Numbered from the stretch's first letter, positions 1 to 7,644 are shown. The stretch is 21,002 nucleotides of DNA from Euprymna scolopes (GCA_024364805.1 CM044515.1:73445167-73466168), one strand, 5' to 3'. Program-made: numbers and translations. The notes: a model not told the origin generated them from the letters alone.

Positions 1-2
1 GT

Positions 3-50
3 GTTTTTAAAGAGTAATGTTTTTAAAGAGTAGTGTTTTTCAAGTGTAAT
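3..50. repeat. 16-bp tandem repeat, three units
   Basis: Three consecutive 16-bp units begin at 3, 19 and 35. The first two differ at one base and the third is more diverged. The unit is GTTTTTAAAGAGTAAT. The array may continue to the left of the window. Confidence 0.75.
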
Positions 51-149
51 ATTTTTGTTACGCCGTTGTGTTGATTTACCCTATTTCGAATGTAGATGGA
101 CGCCTCAAGAGACGATTAATAGAATTACGACTAAATAGCGTAACAATTT

Positions 150-200
150 TTGGCCTTCGGGACAAGATCAAAGTTTAGTATCTGTTCCGGCAGATGCTGC
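150..200 (+). pseudogene. U2 snRNA 5'-domain relic, copy 1
   Basis: The stretch GGCCTTCGGGACAAGATCA followed by a segment ending TAGTATCTGTTC (178-187 region) aligns with nucleotides roughly 11-45 of metazoan U2 snRNA, which contains GGCCUUUUGGCUAAGAUCA and GUGUAGUAUCUGUUC (branch-site recognition region). After CTGTTC the sequence departs from U2 and reads CAGATGCTGCA, which copy 2 also has. The Sm site and 3' stem-loops of U2 are not visible. This is therefore a U2-derived repeat or retropseudogene piece, not a working snRNA gene. The match comes from memory of the U2 sequence and has not been aligned by computer. Confidence 0.55.
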
Positions 201-231
201 AAGCAAAGACCAGCTATGACTAGCAAAGACC

Positions 232-286
232 ATATGTGGGAGTAACCCCACATATCTGAACTTGGTCAAGGTAGGGATCACCCTAC
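232..286. other. Two adjacent perfect hairpins
   Basis: ATATGTGGG (232-240) pairs perfectly with CCCACATAT (247-255) across a 6-nt loop. GTAGGG (271-276) pairs with CCCTAC (281-286) across a 4-nt loop. They lie just downstream of the U2-like relic and may belong to the same structured repeat. Confidence 0.6.
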
Positions 287-360
287 GACCACAGTTACTA
301 CCCAGCTCCCATTTCCCACCTCTCGGGAGCAGGATCCCCCTTTCCCTCCCCCTCCCTCTC

Positions 361-445
361 TCTCCACATTAAAAAACGGCCTTGTGCCTAATTTGCTCAG
401 TGGGTAAGCAAATAAATAAAAAGTGTAGTATCTGTTCTTCAGATG
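361..445 (+). pseudogene. U2 snRNA-like relic, copy 2, with insertion
   Basis: CGGCCTTGTGCCTAA (377-391) matches the U2 stem-loop I area. AAGTGTAGTATCTGTTCTT (421-439) matches the next U2 segment exactly as I remember it. About 29 nt lie between them where U2 has only GATC. The inserted bases include TTGCTCAGTGGGTAAGC, which resembles a tRNA A box. The copy then continues with CAGATGCTGCA, as copy 1 does. It is not a functional snRNA. Confidence 0.55.
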
Positions 446-524
446 CTGCACTTCAATTTCGTGTTCTTTGTCAGTGGAGGAGAAATCCTTCACGACTGAG
501 ACAATTTTTATTTTTTGTTCCTTT

Positions 525-548
525 TCTCCACATTAAAAAACGACCCTG
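525..548 (+). repeat. Second copy of the motif that leads copy 2 of the U2-like relic
   Basis: TCTCCACATTAAAAAACG occurs at 361-378 and again at 525-542, followed in each case by a related G/C-rich segment (GGCCTTGTG and ACCCTGGTG). The spacing is 164 bp, so the U2-like unit may be partly tandem. No U2 core follows the second copy. Confidence 0.6.
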
Positions 549-599
549 GTGTCTAACTCTGTCCCGTGGGGAGACATTGTAAATAGGAACAATTATAAT

Positions 600-944
600 G
601 TCAGTCGTTGGTAGCAGCTATAACCACACTATCGGACACAAACATTCTGTAACATACCATTTCATGACGTATTTAAGTTGTAAAGGAGCTGTTAGCAATG
701 TAGAATACTGGGATACTGAAGTGTCCTGACGTATGGACAGAAACAAAGGTTGCATTCAAATCTTTGTACATCATTCTATTTCTCTACACTCTTTATCATC
801 TAAATCAGTAAATATGAATTTCCTTTTTACTACAACCTGCATTTCGACCATTTTGGGGTGTGGGCGACGGTTTTATTTTCTTGGAGGGTCTTTTCTACAA
901 AAACCTAAATGCCGTTCTTACTGTAACAGAGCGCAGAGGCGCGT
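600..944. other. Unassigned single-copy-looking interval
   Basis: No gene, SINE, LINE or tandem repeat was recognised. Short open frames on the plus strand (733-984 and 945-1145) show no recognisable motif and look like chance. Confidence 0.4.
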
Positions 945-1010
945 ATGCAAATACCGAACCGTGTGCGAAATGACGTCACGGTAGAGAAAAAGAAAAAAGA
1001 CTATAAAAAG
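945..1010 (+). promoter_or_regulatory. Promoter-like cluster: octamer, CRE, TATA box
   Basis: A perfect octamer ATGCAAAT lies at 945-952, a perfect cAMP-response palindrome TGACGTCA at 971-978, and TATAAAAAG at 1002-1010. The order and spacing (CRE about 25 bp upstream of TATA) resemble a Pol II core promoter reading rightwards. The expected start near 1030-1035 falls in the 3' end of an antisense LINE-A copy, so any transcript would run antisense to that LINE. Each motif is seen directly; the promoter role is inferred. No initiator or downstream gene supports it. Confidence 0.35.
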
Positions 1011-1012
1011 AC

Positions 1013-1411
1013 ATTTTTTTTACATAAGGGTCACCACTTATTAAGGCCCGGAGGCCACTCGAGGATAAGTGTTATTGAGTGTATAGTAGTCAGTGGGATA
1101 AAAGTAATCGTTAGTAGTGGAAATTTGGTAAATTCGATTACTTAAGGGGGCGGTTCATCAAGAATTTGTTTACTTTGGACTTGAAGACAACCAAATTGTA
1201 GTCAGATGTAAAACAGGCGAACGGAAGAGAGTTCCACAGGCGTGCAGTTCTAAGAAAGAACTTTGTTCATGGAATCTACGTTTTGGTTTAGGTACAGATA
1301 AAGAGTGGGGAAAATTATTGACAGTGGTTTCAGGTAGACGAGTGTTTTTCATCAAAGTTTGGCGAGGAGGGACTATAGATGGGAGCTTAGACTAGCACTT
1401 GCCATGGAAAT
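1013..1411 (-). mobile_element. LINE-A 3' fragment, copy 1 (5'-truncated)
   Basis: On the minus strand this encodes the tail of a non-LTR retrotransposon ORF2. Residues such as NTRLPETTVNNFPHSLSVP and a degraded form of the family's FFLRTARLWNSVP motif can be read (1170-1355). The 3' UTR has CCTTATCC, GAGTGGC and a terminal run near 1013-1021 that is A-rich on the minus strand. The frame shifts inside the RTARLWNS motif. Its 5' end (right side, near 1411) lies at the same family position as two other copies in the window. Clade: CR1/L2/Jockey-like by protein memory; the exact family is not settled. Confidence 0.8.
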
Positions 1412-1922
1412 TAGTTATTCAATTATATTTCACCTTTTATTTATATCCTTTATAATTTATAAATCTGATTTATATATAAATATGATTTATAATCCTTTAA
1501 TTTATGAAGCTCGATGTGCATATAGAGCTTATATAACAAATAAATGACAAAAGTCAAGATGTTGACCATCCCACCACCCACTTCCTTAAACAAGTTGACA
1601 TACACAGTTCCTGACAGCACCTGTCTTAGCGTGTTAGCAAGCACGTTTGAGAGCACGTTCGAAACGACGTTCGAGAGGATAGAGGTCAGAGAGAAGGAGA
1701 ACGATCACGTTTTATTCGGGAAAGTATCCGGAAGAAAATGTACTTGTTACAACAAAAAAAAATGGAGTCGAGTTATTACTTGTTCTATGTTCCTTGCGAC
1801 ATACTCTGCTACAACGTGTTGGGTCCCGGGTGTCTACGTGTTAACGCGCGTGTAAACATGCTTACTACGTTACATTACTTTACTTTTATCCCGTAATGAA
1901 CAAAAGCTCGAGCATGGCTTTG
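1412..1922. other. Unassigned interval with one 103-codon open frame
   Basis: The plus-strand frame at 1544-1855 starts with ATG and runs 103 codons. Its product is Ser/Thr/Val-rich with no motif I recognise. It has a repetitive centre (ACGTTCGA-type words at 1645-1675) and no visible promoter or splice context. It is probably not a gene. The AT-rich stretch 1435-1545 holds nothing else recognisable. Confidence 0.3.
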
Positions 1923-1962
1923 GAAGAAGAAGAAGAAGAAGAAGAAGAAGAAGAAGAAGAAG
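1923..1962 (+). repeat. (GAA)n microsatellite
   Basis: About 13 GAA triplets. It sits where the other SINE-A copies have an A-rich tail (3600-3620, 3965-3985), just after CATGGCTT, so it probably grew from the SINE-A tail. Confidence 0.85.
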
Positions 1963-2290
1963 GTTTCTGAATTTTTTTTTAGATACGGATTAATGATTGA
2001 CATGGTTTTGATTCTTCGGAATACTGTTCTTATTTTGGATGTTATTTTCACAATGTTTCGAATGTCTGTAATCTTCGAATTTCTGTAGGTGTACCTTATT
2101 GAATTCGGTGATCAAAATCGGGAATCTTTAAGAGATTTCCAGCGGAACCATTATTAAATTCACGAAGGTAGCATGTTATCGTTCCGTTAGCCGTGACTGG
2201 GTAGAAGTCTTAAGCAATTCGCAACTGTATTTTGAGTGTCAGCCTTACCGATGATTGAACCTTCAGCCCACAGAAAAGTTAAACAATTAT
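1963..2290 (-). mobile_element. SINE-B copy 1 (tRNA-related), head truncated
   Basis: On the minus strand a B box (GGTTCAATCATC, near 2261-2250) is followed by a body shared with the copies at 3985-4741, 4745-4880, 9480-9715 and 10170-10340. Shared landmarks on the plus strand are the words GGTAGCATG..TATCGTTC (2168-2184) and ACTGTTCTTAT (2023-2033). The A box half is missing; AT-rich sequence and the LINE-A copy at 2330 follow directly. Confidence 0.65.
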
Positions 2291-2329
2291 TTATTTTTTT
2301 AAATTTAATTTTTTATTTGTTTTAATTGG

Positions 2330-2590
2330 GAGTCACCATTTATCAAGGCCTGAGGACGCTCGAGGATAAGGGTTAATGAATGTAAGGTGGTGGTGTGGTA
2401 ATCACTTATGGTGTAAAAGTAGGAACTTGCTTACATTAGATTTGAAGGCTAGCATGTTGTATTCAAACGGGAAGCATGCCAGCGGAACAGTGTTACAAAG
2501 TCGGACGGTTCTGGGAAAGAAGCTTTGTTCATGTAATTTGCGTTTACATTTAGGTGCAGAAAGGGAGTGGAGAAATGGTTTTTAGTCGTT
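2330..2590 (-). mobile_element. LINE-A 3' fragment, copy 2
   Basis: It has the same 3' UTR landmarks as copy 1 (TCACCATTTATCAAGGCC, then CGAGGATAAGGGTTAATGA) and the antisense of the ORF2 tail (AGAAGCTTTGTTCATG at 2518-2533). T-rich sequence at 2281-2327, upstream on the plus strand, marks its 3' tail. It is shorter than copies 1 and 3 and more diverged. Confidence 0.75.
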
Positions 2591-3295
2591 GTAAAAAGAA
2601 CGAAAAAAAAAACACGTATACACACGCATACACACACAAACCAACAGAATAATGAGTTAAATTATCACAATCCTGTATCCAAATTTAGACCCAGATGACT
2701 TTTACAGTTTAATATGTTACTTCCTTATCGAACAATATGTAACCTGGTAAAAATTTCATGAAGATCCTATCACTCGTTATCACACAAAGCATTAACAGAA
2801 AAGCCACGAAATAAACGCCGAGCAAAACGTTAACTCGATGGCGGAGGTAATGGAAGGACGCTGACAGAGAACCTAAACCACTTGTTTTTTTTTTCTTTTT
2901 CATATCTTTCGTCGCCACATTCTGGGCAGTTAGATTAGTCGATATAAATCTAGAACTGTCAAGTGAAACTTTTGAGTAAATAAAGCCCAACATTAGCCTT
3001 CTATCACCCCCGTATAATTTATTTAAAACACCTGCAGGCCCACCAAAAAGAGTACTGAATATTTTAGTAGTTTTAAATTATAGTAAGCAAGATATCGTGC
3101 GAACGGAGTTAACGCCCATATCGTGTGAGCCGACGTGTTAACAGCGGGATTTTATTTTCGGCCGATAAAGGTCACTTTTGTGCGCATGCGTTAAGACGCA
3201 ATTAAGCGGATTTTCATTCGTGGTTGGGAAAGAAGGTGAACTGATTTTTATTTAATTAATAGAAAACTCTTAATGACGTATCGATTGGTCAGTCA
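2591..3295. other. Unassigned interval
   Basis: No repeat family was recognised apart from a partial tandem of ATATCGTG-type words (3090-3141). A minus-strand frame at 2993-2709 has an ATG and 94 codons. It includes a hydrophobic run VLLGVYFVAFLLMLCVI that could span a membrane and a KKKKK stretch encoded by an A/T homopolymer. Nothing supports its expression. Confidence 0.3.
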
Positions 3296-3298
3296 TTG

Positions 3299-3661
3299 GT
3301 CAGTCATCTAAATGCGTAAATCTTAAAGTCTCTTTTTTAATTTAATAAATATTTATATTAGCATAAAACGAGAGTCACGATGGGTACGCGGTTAAAGACA
3401 CGAACAGCAAACCTAGGTGAGCCAAGTTCGACTCCAGTTCTATTCCACAGAAACACTTTTATGAAAAACGCACTTTACCTCCTGGATAACGAAAGAATTC
3501 TAATTATCAAATAATTTGAAAAATAAATCGGGGAAACCAATGCCAACAATAGAATCATCTCATATAAAATGAATAAACCGACACGAACATGGCTTCATAA
3601 AAAAAACAAAAAAAAAACGTTTCTGAATTTTTGGATGAGGGCAGATTCTTATATATATATT
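3299..3661 (+). mobile_element. SINE-A copy 1 in a tandem pair
   Basis: The tRNA-like head has an A-box-like GGGTACGCGGTTAAAGAC (3382-3399) and a good B box AGTTCGACTCC (3425-3435). The body contains CCAATGCCAACAATAG (3539-3554) and an A-rich tail before CGTTTCTGAATTTTTG. The unit opens with GGTCAGTCATCTAAATGCG and the next copy opens with the same words, so the two form a direct tandem duplication of about 362 bp. Confidence 0.65.
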
Positions 3662-3985
3662 TGGTCAGTCATCTAAATGCGTAAATCTTAAAGTTGTCTT
3701 ATTTTTAAATTTAATAAATTTATGTTAACATAAAACGAATCACGATGACTAAGGGGTTAAAGACACGTACTGCAAACCTAGGTGTGCCAAGTTAAAATCC
3801 AGTTAATTCCAAGGAAACGCTCTTGACCTTCTGGCGACGATGGCTAAGTGGATAACGAAAGAATTTTAATGATCTAATAATAAGAAATATATCGGGGAAA
3901 CCAATGCCAACAACAGAACCACCTCATTCATACAAAATGAATAAGGCGACACGAATATGGCTTGATAAAAAGAAGAAAAAAAACA
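3662..3985 (+). mobile_element. SINE-A copy 2 in a tandem pair
   Basis: It repeats the whole of copy 1 with visible divergence. It keeps an extra tRNA-like A box GGCTAAGTGG (3842-3851) that copy 1 lacks, because copy 1 is shorter there. The first tRNA-like head (GACTAAGGGGTTAAAGAC, 3747-3764) has a worn B box. It ends in an A-rich tail at 3966-3984. Confidence 0.65.
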
Positions 3986-4741
3986 CGTTTCTGAATATTT
4001 GAGATGAGGGTTAATTATTCGTATTATTTGGATTCTTTGGACTACTGTTCTCATCTTGAGTGTGTTTTTCACAAAGCATTAGTCGATGTAATCTCCGAAT
4101 TTATTCGGGGATCGTTATGTCGAACTCAGGAATTTTTATGGAATTTCTAACGGTTATTTCCATGGCAGGTACTCCTCTGAACTCCAATCTCTGGTCCCCC
4201 CTCGCCAATCTTTCACGAAAAACACCCGTCTAGCTGAATCCACTGTGAAAAATTTCCCCCACTCTATATCTGTGCCTAAATCAAAACGCGGATTCCATGA
4301 ACAAAGCTTCTTTCTTAGAACTGCACGCCTGTGGAACTCTGTTCCGTCTGCCTGCTTCCCACCGGACTACAACTTGGATGTCTTCAAGTCCAATGTTAAC
4401 AAATTCCTAATGAACCGCCCCCTTAAGTAAACACTTCATCAAATCTCCACACTAACGTAATGTACTTGCAATAACCCTTATCCCTGAGTGGCTTCCGGGC
4501 CTTGATAAGTGGTGATCACTGTGTAAAAAAAAACCAAAAAAAAAAACCGGACTCTTTATTAAATCAACGGAGGTAGCATGCTATCGTTCTGTCAGCCATG
4601 ACTAGGTAGAAGTGCTAAGTAATTCACAATTATTGTTTTTTAGTGTCGTTCGCACTGAGTATTAAAACTTCAACATCCAGAAAGGTGTAACTTTACAACT
4701 GAGTTTGAGCAAGTATTTTATCCACTATGCCACGCGCCTTG
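3986..4741 (-). mobile_element. SINE-B copy 2, interrupted by a LINE-A copy
   Basis: The minus-strand head at 4741-4640 has an A box TGGCATAGTGGATAAAATAC (4732-4713) and a degraded B box. The body matches copy 1 on both sides of the LINE-A insert at 4146-4548: left words GACTACTGTTCTCATCTTGA (4039-4058) and right words GGAGGTAGCATGCTATCGTT. The nesting order shows the SINE is older than the LINE copy. Confidence 0.75.
4146..4548 (+). mobile_element. LINE-A 3' fragment, copy 3, inside a SINE-B
   Basis: It encodes the ORF2 C-terminus. NTRLAESTVKNFPHSISVP and FFLRTARLWNSVPSACFPP are readable, then FKSNVNKFLMNRPLK and a stop near 4430. The 3' UTR ends GTGATCACTGTGTAAAAAAA with an A-rich tail. 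This is the best preserved 3' end in the window. The 5' truncation at ATTTCCATGGCAGG matches copies 1 and 7 to within about 10 bp. A clear target duplication could not be fixed because the SINE flank is diverged. Confidence 0.85.
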
Positions 4742-4744
4742 CGA

Positions 4745-4880
4745 AAATTGCGTACGGGACTTTCGAGTTCTACAGAAAGATTCCCATGTTCAATAAGATA
4801 CACCTGAAGAAGCTCGGAGATTTCATCGACTGAAACGTTTCGAAAGATGAGAACAGTAGTCCCAAAAGTCCAAATACTCA
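4745..4880 (+). mobile_element. SINE-B copy 3, inverted relative to copy 2
   Basis: The words ATCGACTGAAACGTTTCG and GATGAGAACAGTAGTCC (4844-4863) are the plus-strand equivalents of the body seen in reverse at 4039-4090. The copy starts immediately beyond the tRNA head of copy 2, so the two bodies diverge from one shared head region. About 136 bp remain. Confidence 0.65.
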
Positions 4881-5018
4881 ATCCACATGTAAAAAATTAA
4901 GAAACATAAAAATAAAACGGGTCTGTGTTATTAAACTAATAACACAAAGTAGTTCTTTGAAATACTGTATGCATAATAGAGATCCGAAACACAAGTATCG
5001 ATAAAACAGCTCATATAT

Positions 5019-5391
5019 TTATTACGCTGTGATTTGGTTTTCAAGCACGTATTTTATCTTATTCAAATTAAATCAACGTTACTATATGGAACTCACACCC
5101 TTAACGTTATTATCGCGTTGCCTACGCACTGTTTCAACATTTCAAAATACAACCACTGAGATACAACACGCCGCTCTTTACAAACAGACTTATCTTTCTT
5201 CAACTTTACAACATGGCAAGAAAGAAGAAAAGAAAGAAGGAAAGAATACAACATACTGAGGATGGAGTGTAACTCCGAAATATATTTATGTATGTTATAA
5301 ATTTTAAACAAGTAAAATATTTTTTATTTTCCTAATATTACGTTGTGATTTGGCTTTCAAGCGCACTTGATGCGTATTTTATTTTATGCAA
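5019..5391 (+). repeat. Pair of direct repeats about 317 bp apart
   Basis: ATTACGCTGTGATTTGG (5020-5036) and ATTACGTTGTGATTTGG (5337-5353) each continue through TTTTCAAGC/CTTTCAAGC and a GTATTTTAT word. The second has an 11-bp insertion. A nearby pair (AACAGCTCATATATTT near 5006, TACAGCTCAGATATTT near 5464) suggests wider repetition. Between them lies A/G-rich sequence and CTGAGGATGGAGTG..ACTCCGAAAT at 5256-5280. The family is not identified; a retroelement terminal repeat, perhaps Penelope-like, is possible. Confidence 0.45.
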
Positions 5392-5649
5392 GTATGTGTA
5401 TTTGTATGCCTAATTTATGTAATATTTTTATCCTCTTGTGTACTGAGCGGAAACGGTCGACAATACAGCTCAGATATTTAACCGTTCAGTTGTGGTGCCG
5501 AGGTGAAAAAAAATCAGTACTTATCCATTATACGACTCAATCTCCGGCAACTTCGTGCCAGGTTCTTCCGCAAGCAACTGTAAGATGACGAAGCGAAGAC
5601 TGCCAGACGATTAATTCAAAACGACGCGTCCTCCACTTCTACATGTGTT

Positions 5650-6345
5650 TTATTTAGAAAGTCATTCTTAACATGGGGAAAGGGAGGCGTTCACATTGAG
5701 ATAACGTGTTGAAAGTATCGGCGGATGGTGGCGATTAGGCTGATTTTGGTGTTGTCGGAGGTTATGTTGGTCATGTTTTCGACGTATGACCAAACGAAGT
5801 AGACCAGTGAGTTCAAGTCGGGAGAGGAGGGGGGGCAGTAAGAGAATGGTACAAAGTTGTAGCACTCCTTCTGAAGCCAAGCGATGACTTGTGGACCGGC
5901 ACCGAGTCCTGCTGTCACACCCCAGGTCTGCTAGCGGCCACTTGATTGCACCAGGAGATCACCACACTCTTAAGCACATCCAGGTTAAACTTTGGTGTTG
6001 ACTTTCAAGCTGACTTTGATGATGTGAGGAGCCTAACCCTAAGCCTAACCCTAACTCACACTCTTCAGCACATCACAGTACACTTTGGTGTTGAGTTTCA
6101 AGCCAACTTCGAAGATATGAAGTGGCATGGTGTGGTCCTCTCCTGAAACTACACCAAAGACCATAACCGTGGCCGGAAACTTCGTTGAACTGCGCCTTCA
6201 AGCGTTGAACCGTCTGGATTTGCATTTTGAGGGTGCTGGTAATGGTCCTGTTGTCATAATTTTGATCGGTAGAGAGCATGAGTTCTACAGCGGCGCATTT
6301 CCGATTTTGTTCGTTGAAAATTGTATCACTTTCAGACACGGGAGA
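5650..6345 (-). pseudogene. Tc1/mariner-type transposase relic
   Basis: Two minus-strand segments can be recognised. At 6339-6160 an N-terminal helix-turn-helix region reads EQNRKCAAVELMLS and TVQRLKAQFNEVSG. At 5918-5691 the C-terminal catalytic part reads WLQKECYNFVPFSYCPPSSP then DLNSLVYFVWSYVE, the PPxSPDLNPLDYxxW signature preceding the last catalytic acidic residue of mariner transposases; here Pro-Leu-Asp has become Ser-Leu-Val. Between them the reading frame is broken several times and the segment around DVLKSVVISWCNQV is present with a duplication and inserted telomere-like repeats (5965-6122). An intact mariner encodes about 340 residues; this copy cannot make a working enzyme. A possible terminal repeat lies at 6727-6782. 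Confidence 0.75.
6030..6057. repeat. Interstitial telomere-like repeats inside the mariner relic
   Basis: CCTAACCCTAAGCCTAACCC continues to CTAAC (6032-6055): four units of CCTAAC/CCTAAG, equivalent to TTAGGG and TTAGGC types on the minus strand. The block is flanked on both sides by two diverged copies of the same roughly 65-bp transposase segment (5965-6029 and 6059-6122). Confidence 0.7.
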
Positions 6346-6495
6346 AGGCCTCTTTTCGCCCTTGGTTGGTTGTTTTTGTTTTACGGCATATCAACCCTTT
6401 TTCAGGTTATTTAATGTCGAATCTAGTTATTTTGAGGAACGATTTTTAATGGAGTATATTTATTTTTTAAGTCGGATTCTATTTAACCCATAGTT
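6346..6495. other. Probable 5' region of the mariner relic
   Basis: Low-complexity T-rich sequence with no gene. By position it would be the 5' untranslated part of the minus-strand transposase, but no match to a family could be made. Confidence 0.25.
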
Positions 6496-6633
6496 GGGAC
6501 CCTAACAGGTACTACCACTCCGGATCAGAGTGGACCTGGGAGCAATGACAATTAAAGGGTGGCTCCACACTCCTCAAGGCCCGCAATGTGGGGCCTCACC
6601 ATCAGATATAGTTTTAGGTTATATCCAGGACCC
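6496..6633 (+). other. Hairpin-rich segment
   Basis: Three hairpins follow each other. First, CAGGT (6506-6510) plus CCACTC (6515-6520) pair with GAGTGG (6528-6533) plus ACCTG (6534-6538), giving 11 bp with a 4-nt bulge. Second, AGGCCC (6577-6582) pairs with GGGCCT (6591-6596). Third, GATATA (6605-6610) pairs with TATATC (6620-6625). The segment is GC-richer than its surroundings. No RNA family was recognised; it may be an ncRNA relic or a structured repeat end. Confidence 0.4.
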
Positions 6634-6726
6634 TTTTCGCTCTTTTGAGTTGTACACAACTGGCTAACTAGACTAGTAGATTAAAAAGAAAACCGGTTTT
6701 TATCAAACGGAAATGGAATCATATCA

Positions 6727-6782
6727 TCTTTTCTAGGGCGGCAATCTTATCGTTCCCCCAAGTAGATAGCCTTCACGATCAC
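6727..6782 (-). repeat. Mariner-like terminal-repeat segment, inverted partner of 15058-15115
   Basis: GGGCGGCAATCTTATCGTTC (6736-6755) is the reverse complement, with few changes, of GAACGATAAAATTGTCGCCC (15088-15107). The similarity extends into GGCTATCTACTTGGGG versus GGCCTATAGAAATGGGG. The partner is next to a mariner transposase C-terminus, which suggests this is a terminal inverted repeat of the same family, possibly the 5' end of the relic at 5650-6345. Confidence 0.5.
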
Positions 6783-7644
6783 TTGATTTTACTTTTTCTT
6801 AAATGAAAAGCGTGCGTAGATAAACGTCGAACTATCCAACAAGTGAATGCAAACAGACATGGTGAAATTCATTCCGTTCAGCTTCAGATGCTAAGAACTA
6901 TAATAGAAAATGCCTTACATAGAGTTAGCGTTCGTGAGAAGCGGAAAATGGCGGCCATTTAAGGGACATTATTGTGGATGCATAAATATAAACAAATGTA
7001 ATCTACGTCATATTAAAATAATAAAGGACACTCATTCACAAAATGAATACTTTATTTTAAAATGGTAAAGTAACTTACGCACGACCCTCTCCAAAAAGCA
7101 AGCAACTAACGTTATGTACATTCACGATTTCCAATCGTTTGAACACTCTCCGACTGCTCCTTGTGTCAGCATTTGGCATTTAAAAGTGTTTCATTTCCTT
7201 TAATTTTGGTGGTAATTGTTGCCGGCCTAGGAGCAACGTTCTAAGAAATGGAGTCGAAGGTGACGTAGTTGGTTTCGAATCCTTCAACCAGCTAATGATT
7301 ATGAAAGCATCAAATTCCAGTGTCGATACGTTTGAGTTCACTGAAGAAAGTTATGAGATGTTAACACATTGTGCAGACATTTTTAATACAACAACATGGA
7401 ATAAATTTTGATCCAAATTGGAATAATAATTCAGGACATGAGCTTTAATCGCATTACATCTTGATTTTAATATTTGTAATGAGCATAAAAGTTATTACAG
7501 GAAACGCGTAATCTTCTAGTTTCAATATAAATATAGAGTCATTTTCAGTGCGTGTTTACGTGAACCAAAGTAAAACATATTTCTGAAGTTTGGCAGTCTG
7601 TTGAGTAAACACGCAGCGTACTAAGGAATACGAAAACTATGAAG
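6783..7644. other. Unassigned interval with a YY1-type palindrome
   Basis: AAATGGCGGCCATTT (6946-6960) is a perfect palindrome around a central G and contains the YY1 core ATGG on both strands. A plus-strand frame at about 7185-7410 is open and reads EGDVVGFESFNQLMIM and TFEFTEESYEMLTHCADIF, but it has no upstream ATG or recognisable family. The same place has a B-box-like TTTCGAATCC without an A box. Nothing else is seen. Confidence 0.3.

Noticed and set aside
1544-1855. 103-codon ATG frame on the plus strand
   Set aside because: No recognisable domain and no supporting promoter, splice or polyA context; repeated ACGTTCGA words indicate low complexity in part.
2709-2993. 94-codon ATG frame on the minus strand with a hydrophobic segment
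   Set aside because: No family, no conserved context, and a lysine run encoded by an A/T homopolymer. AT-rich DNA often gives such frames.
4795-4850. CTGAAGAAG..GAAACG resembling a hammerhead core in SINE-B
   Set aside because: The bases between do not form a stem II and the core has changes at conserved positions. It is better read as an ordinary SINE body motif.
5252-5300. Possible hammerhead ribozyme (CTGAGGA, GGAG/CTCC stem, GAAA)
   Set aside because: There is one extra T between the CTGAGGA core and stem II, and no proper NUH cleavage triplet flanked by a stem I could be placed. Kept only as a weak hint in the direct-repeat finding.
7185-7410. Open stretch ending TFEFTEESYEMLTHCADIF, and an overlapping B-box-like TTTCGAATCC
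   Set aside because: No start context or homologue is recognised for the frame; no A box at tRNA spacing accompanies the B-box-like word.
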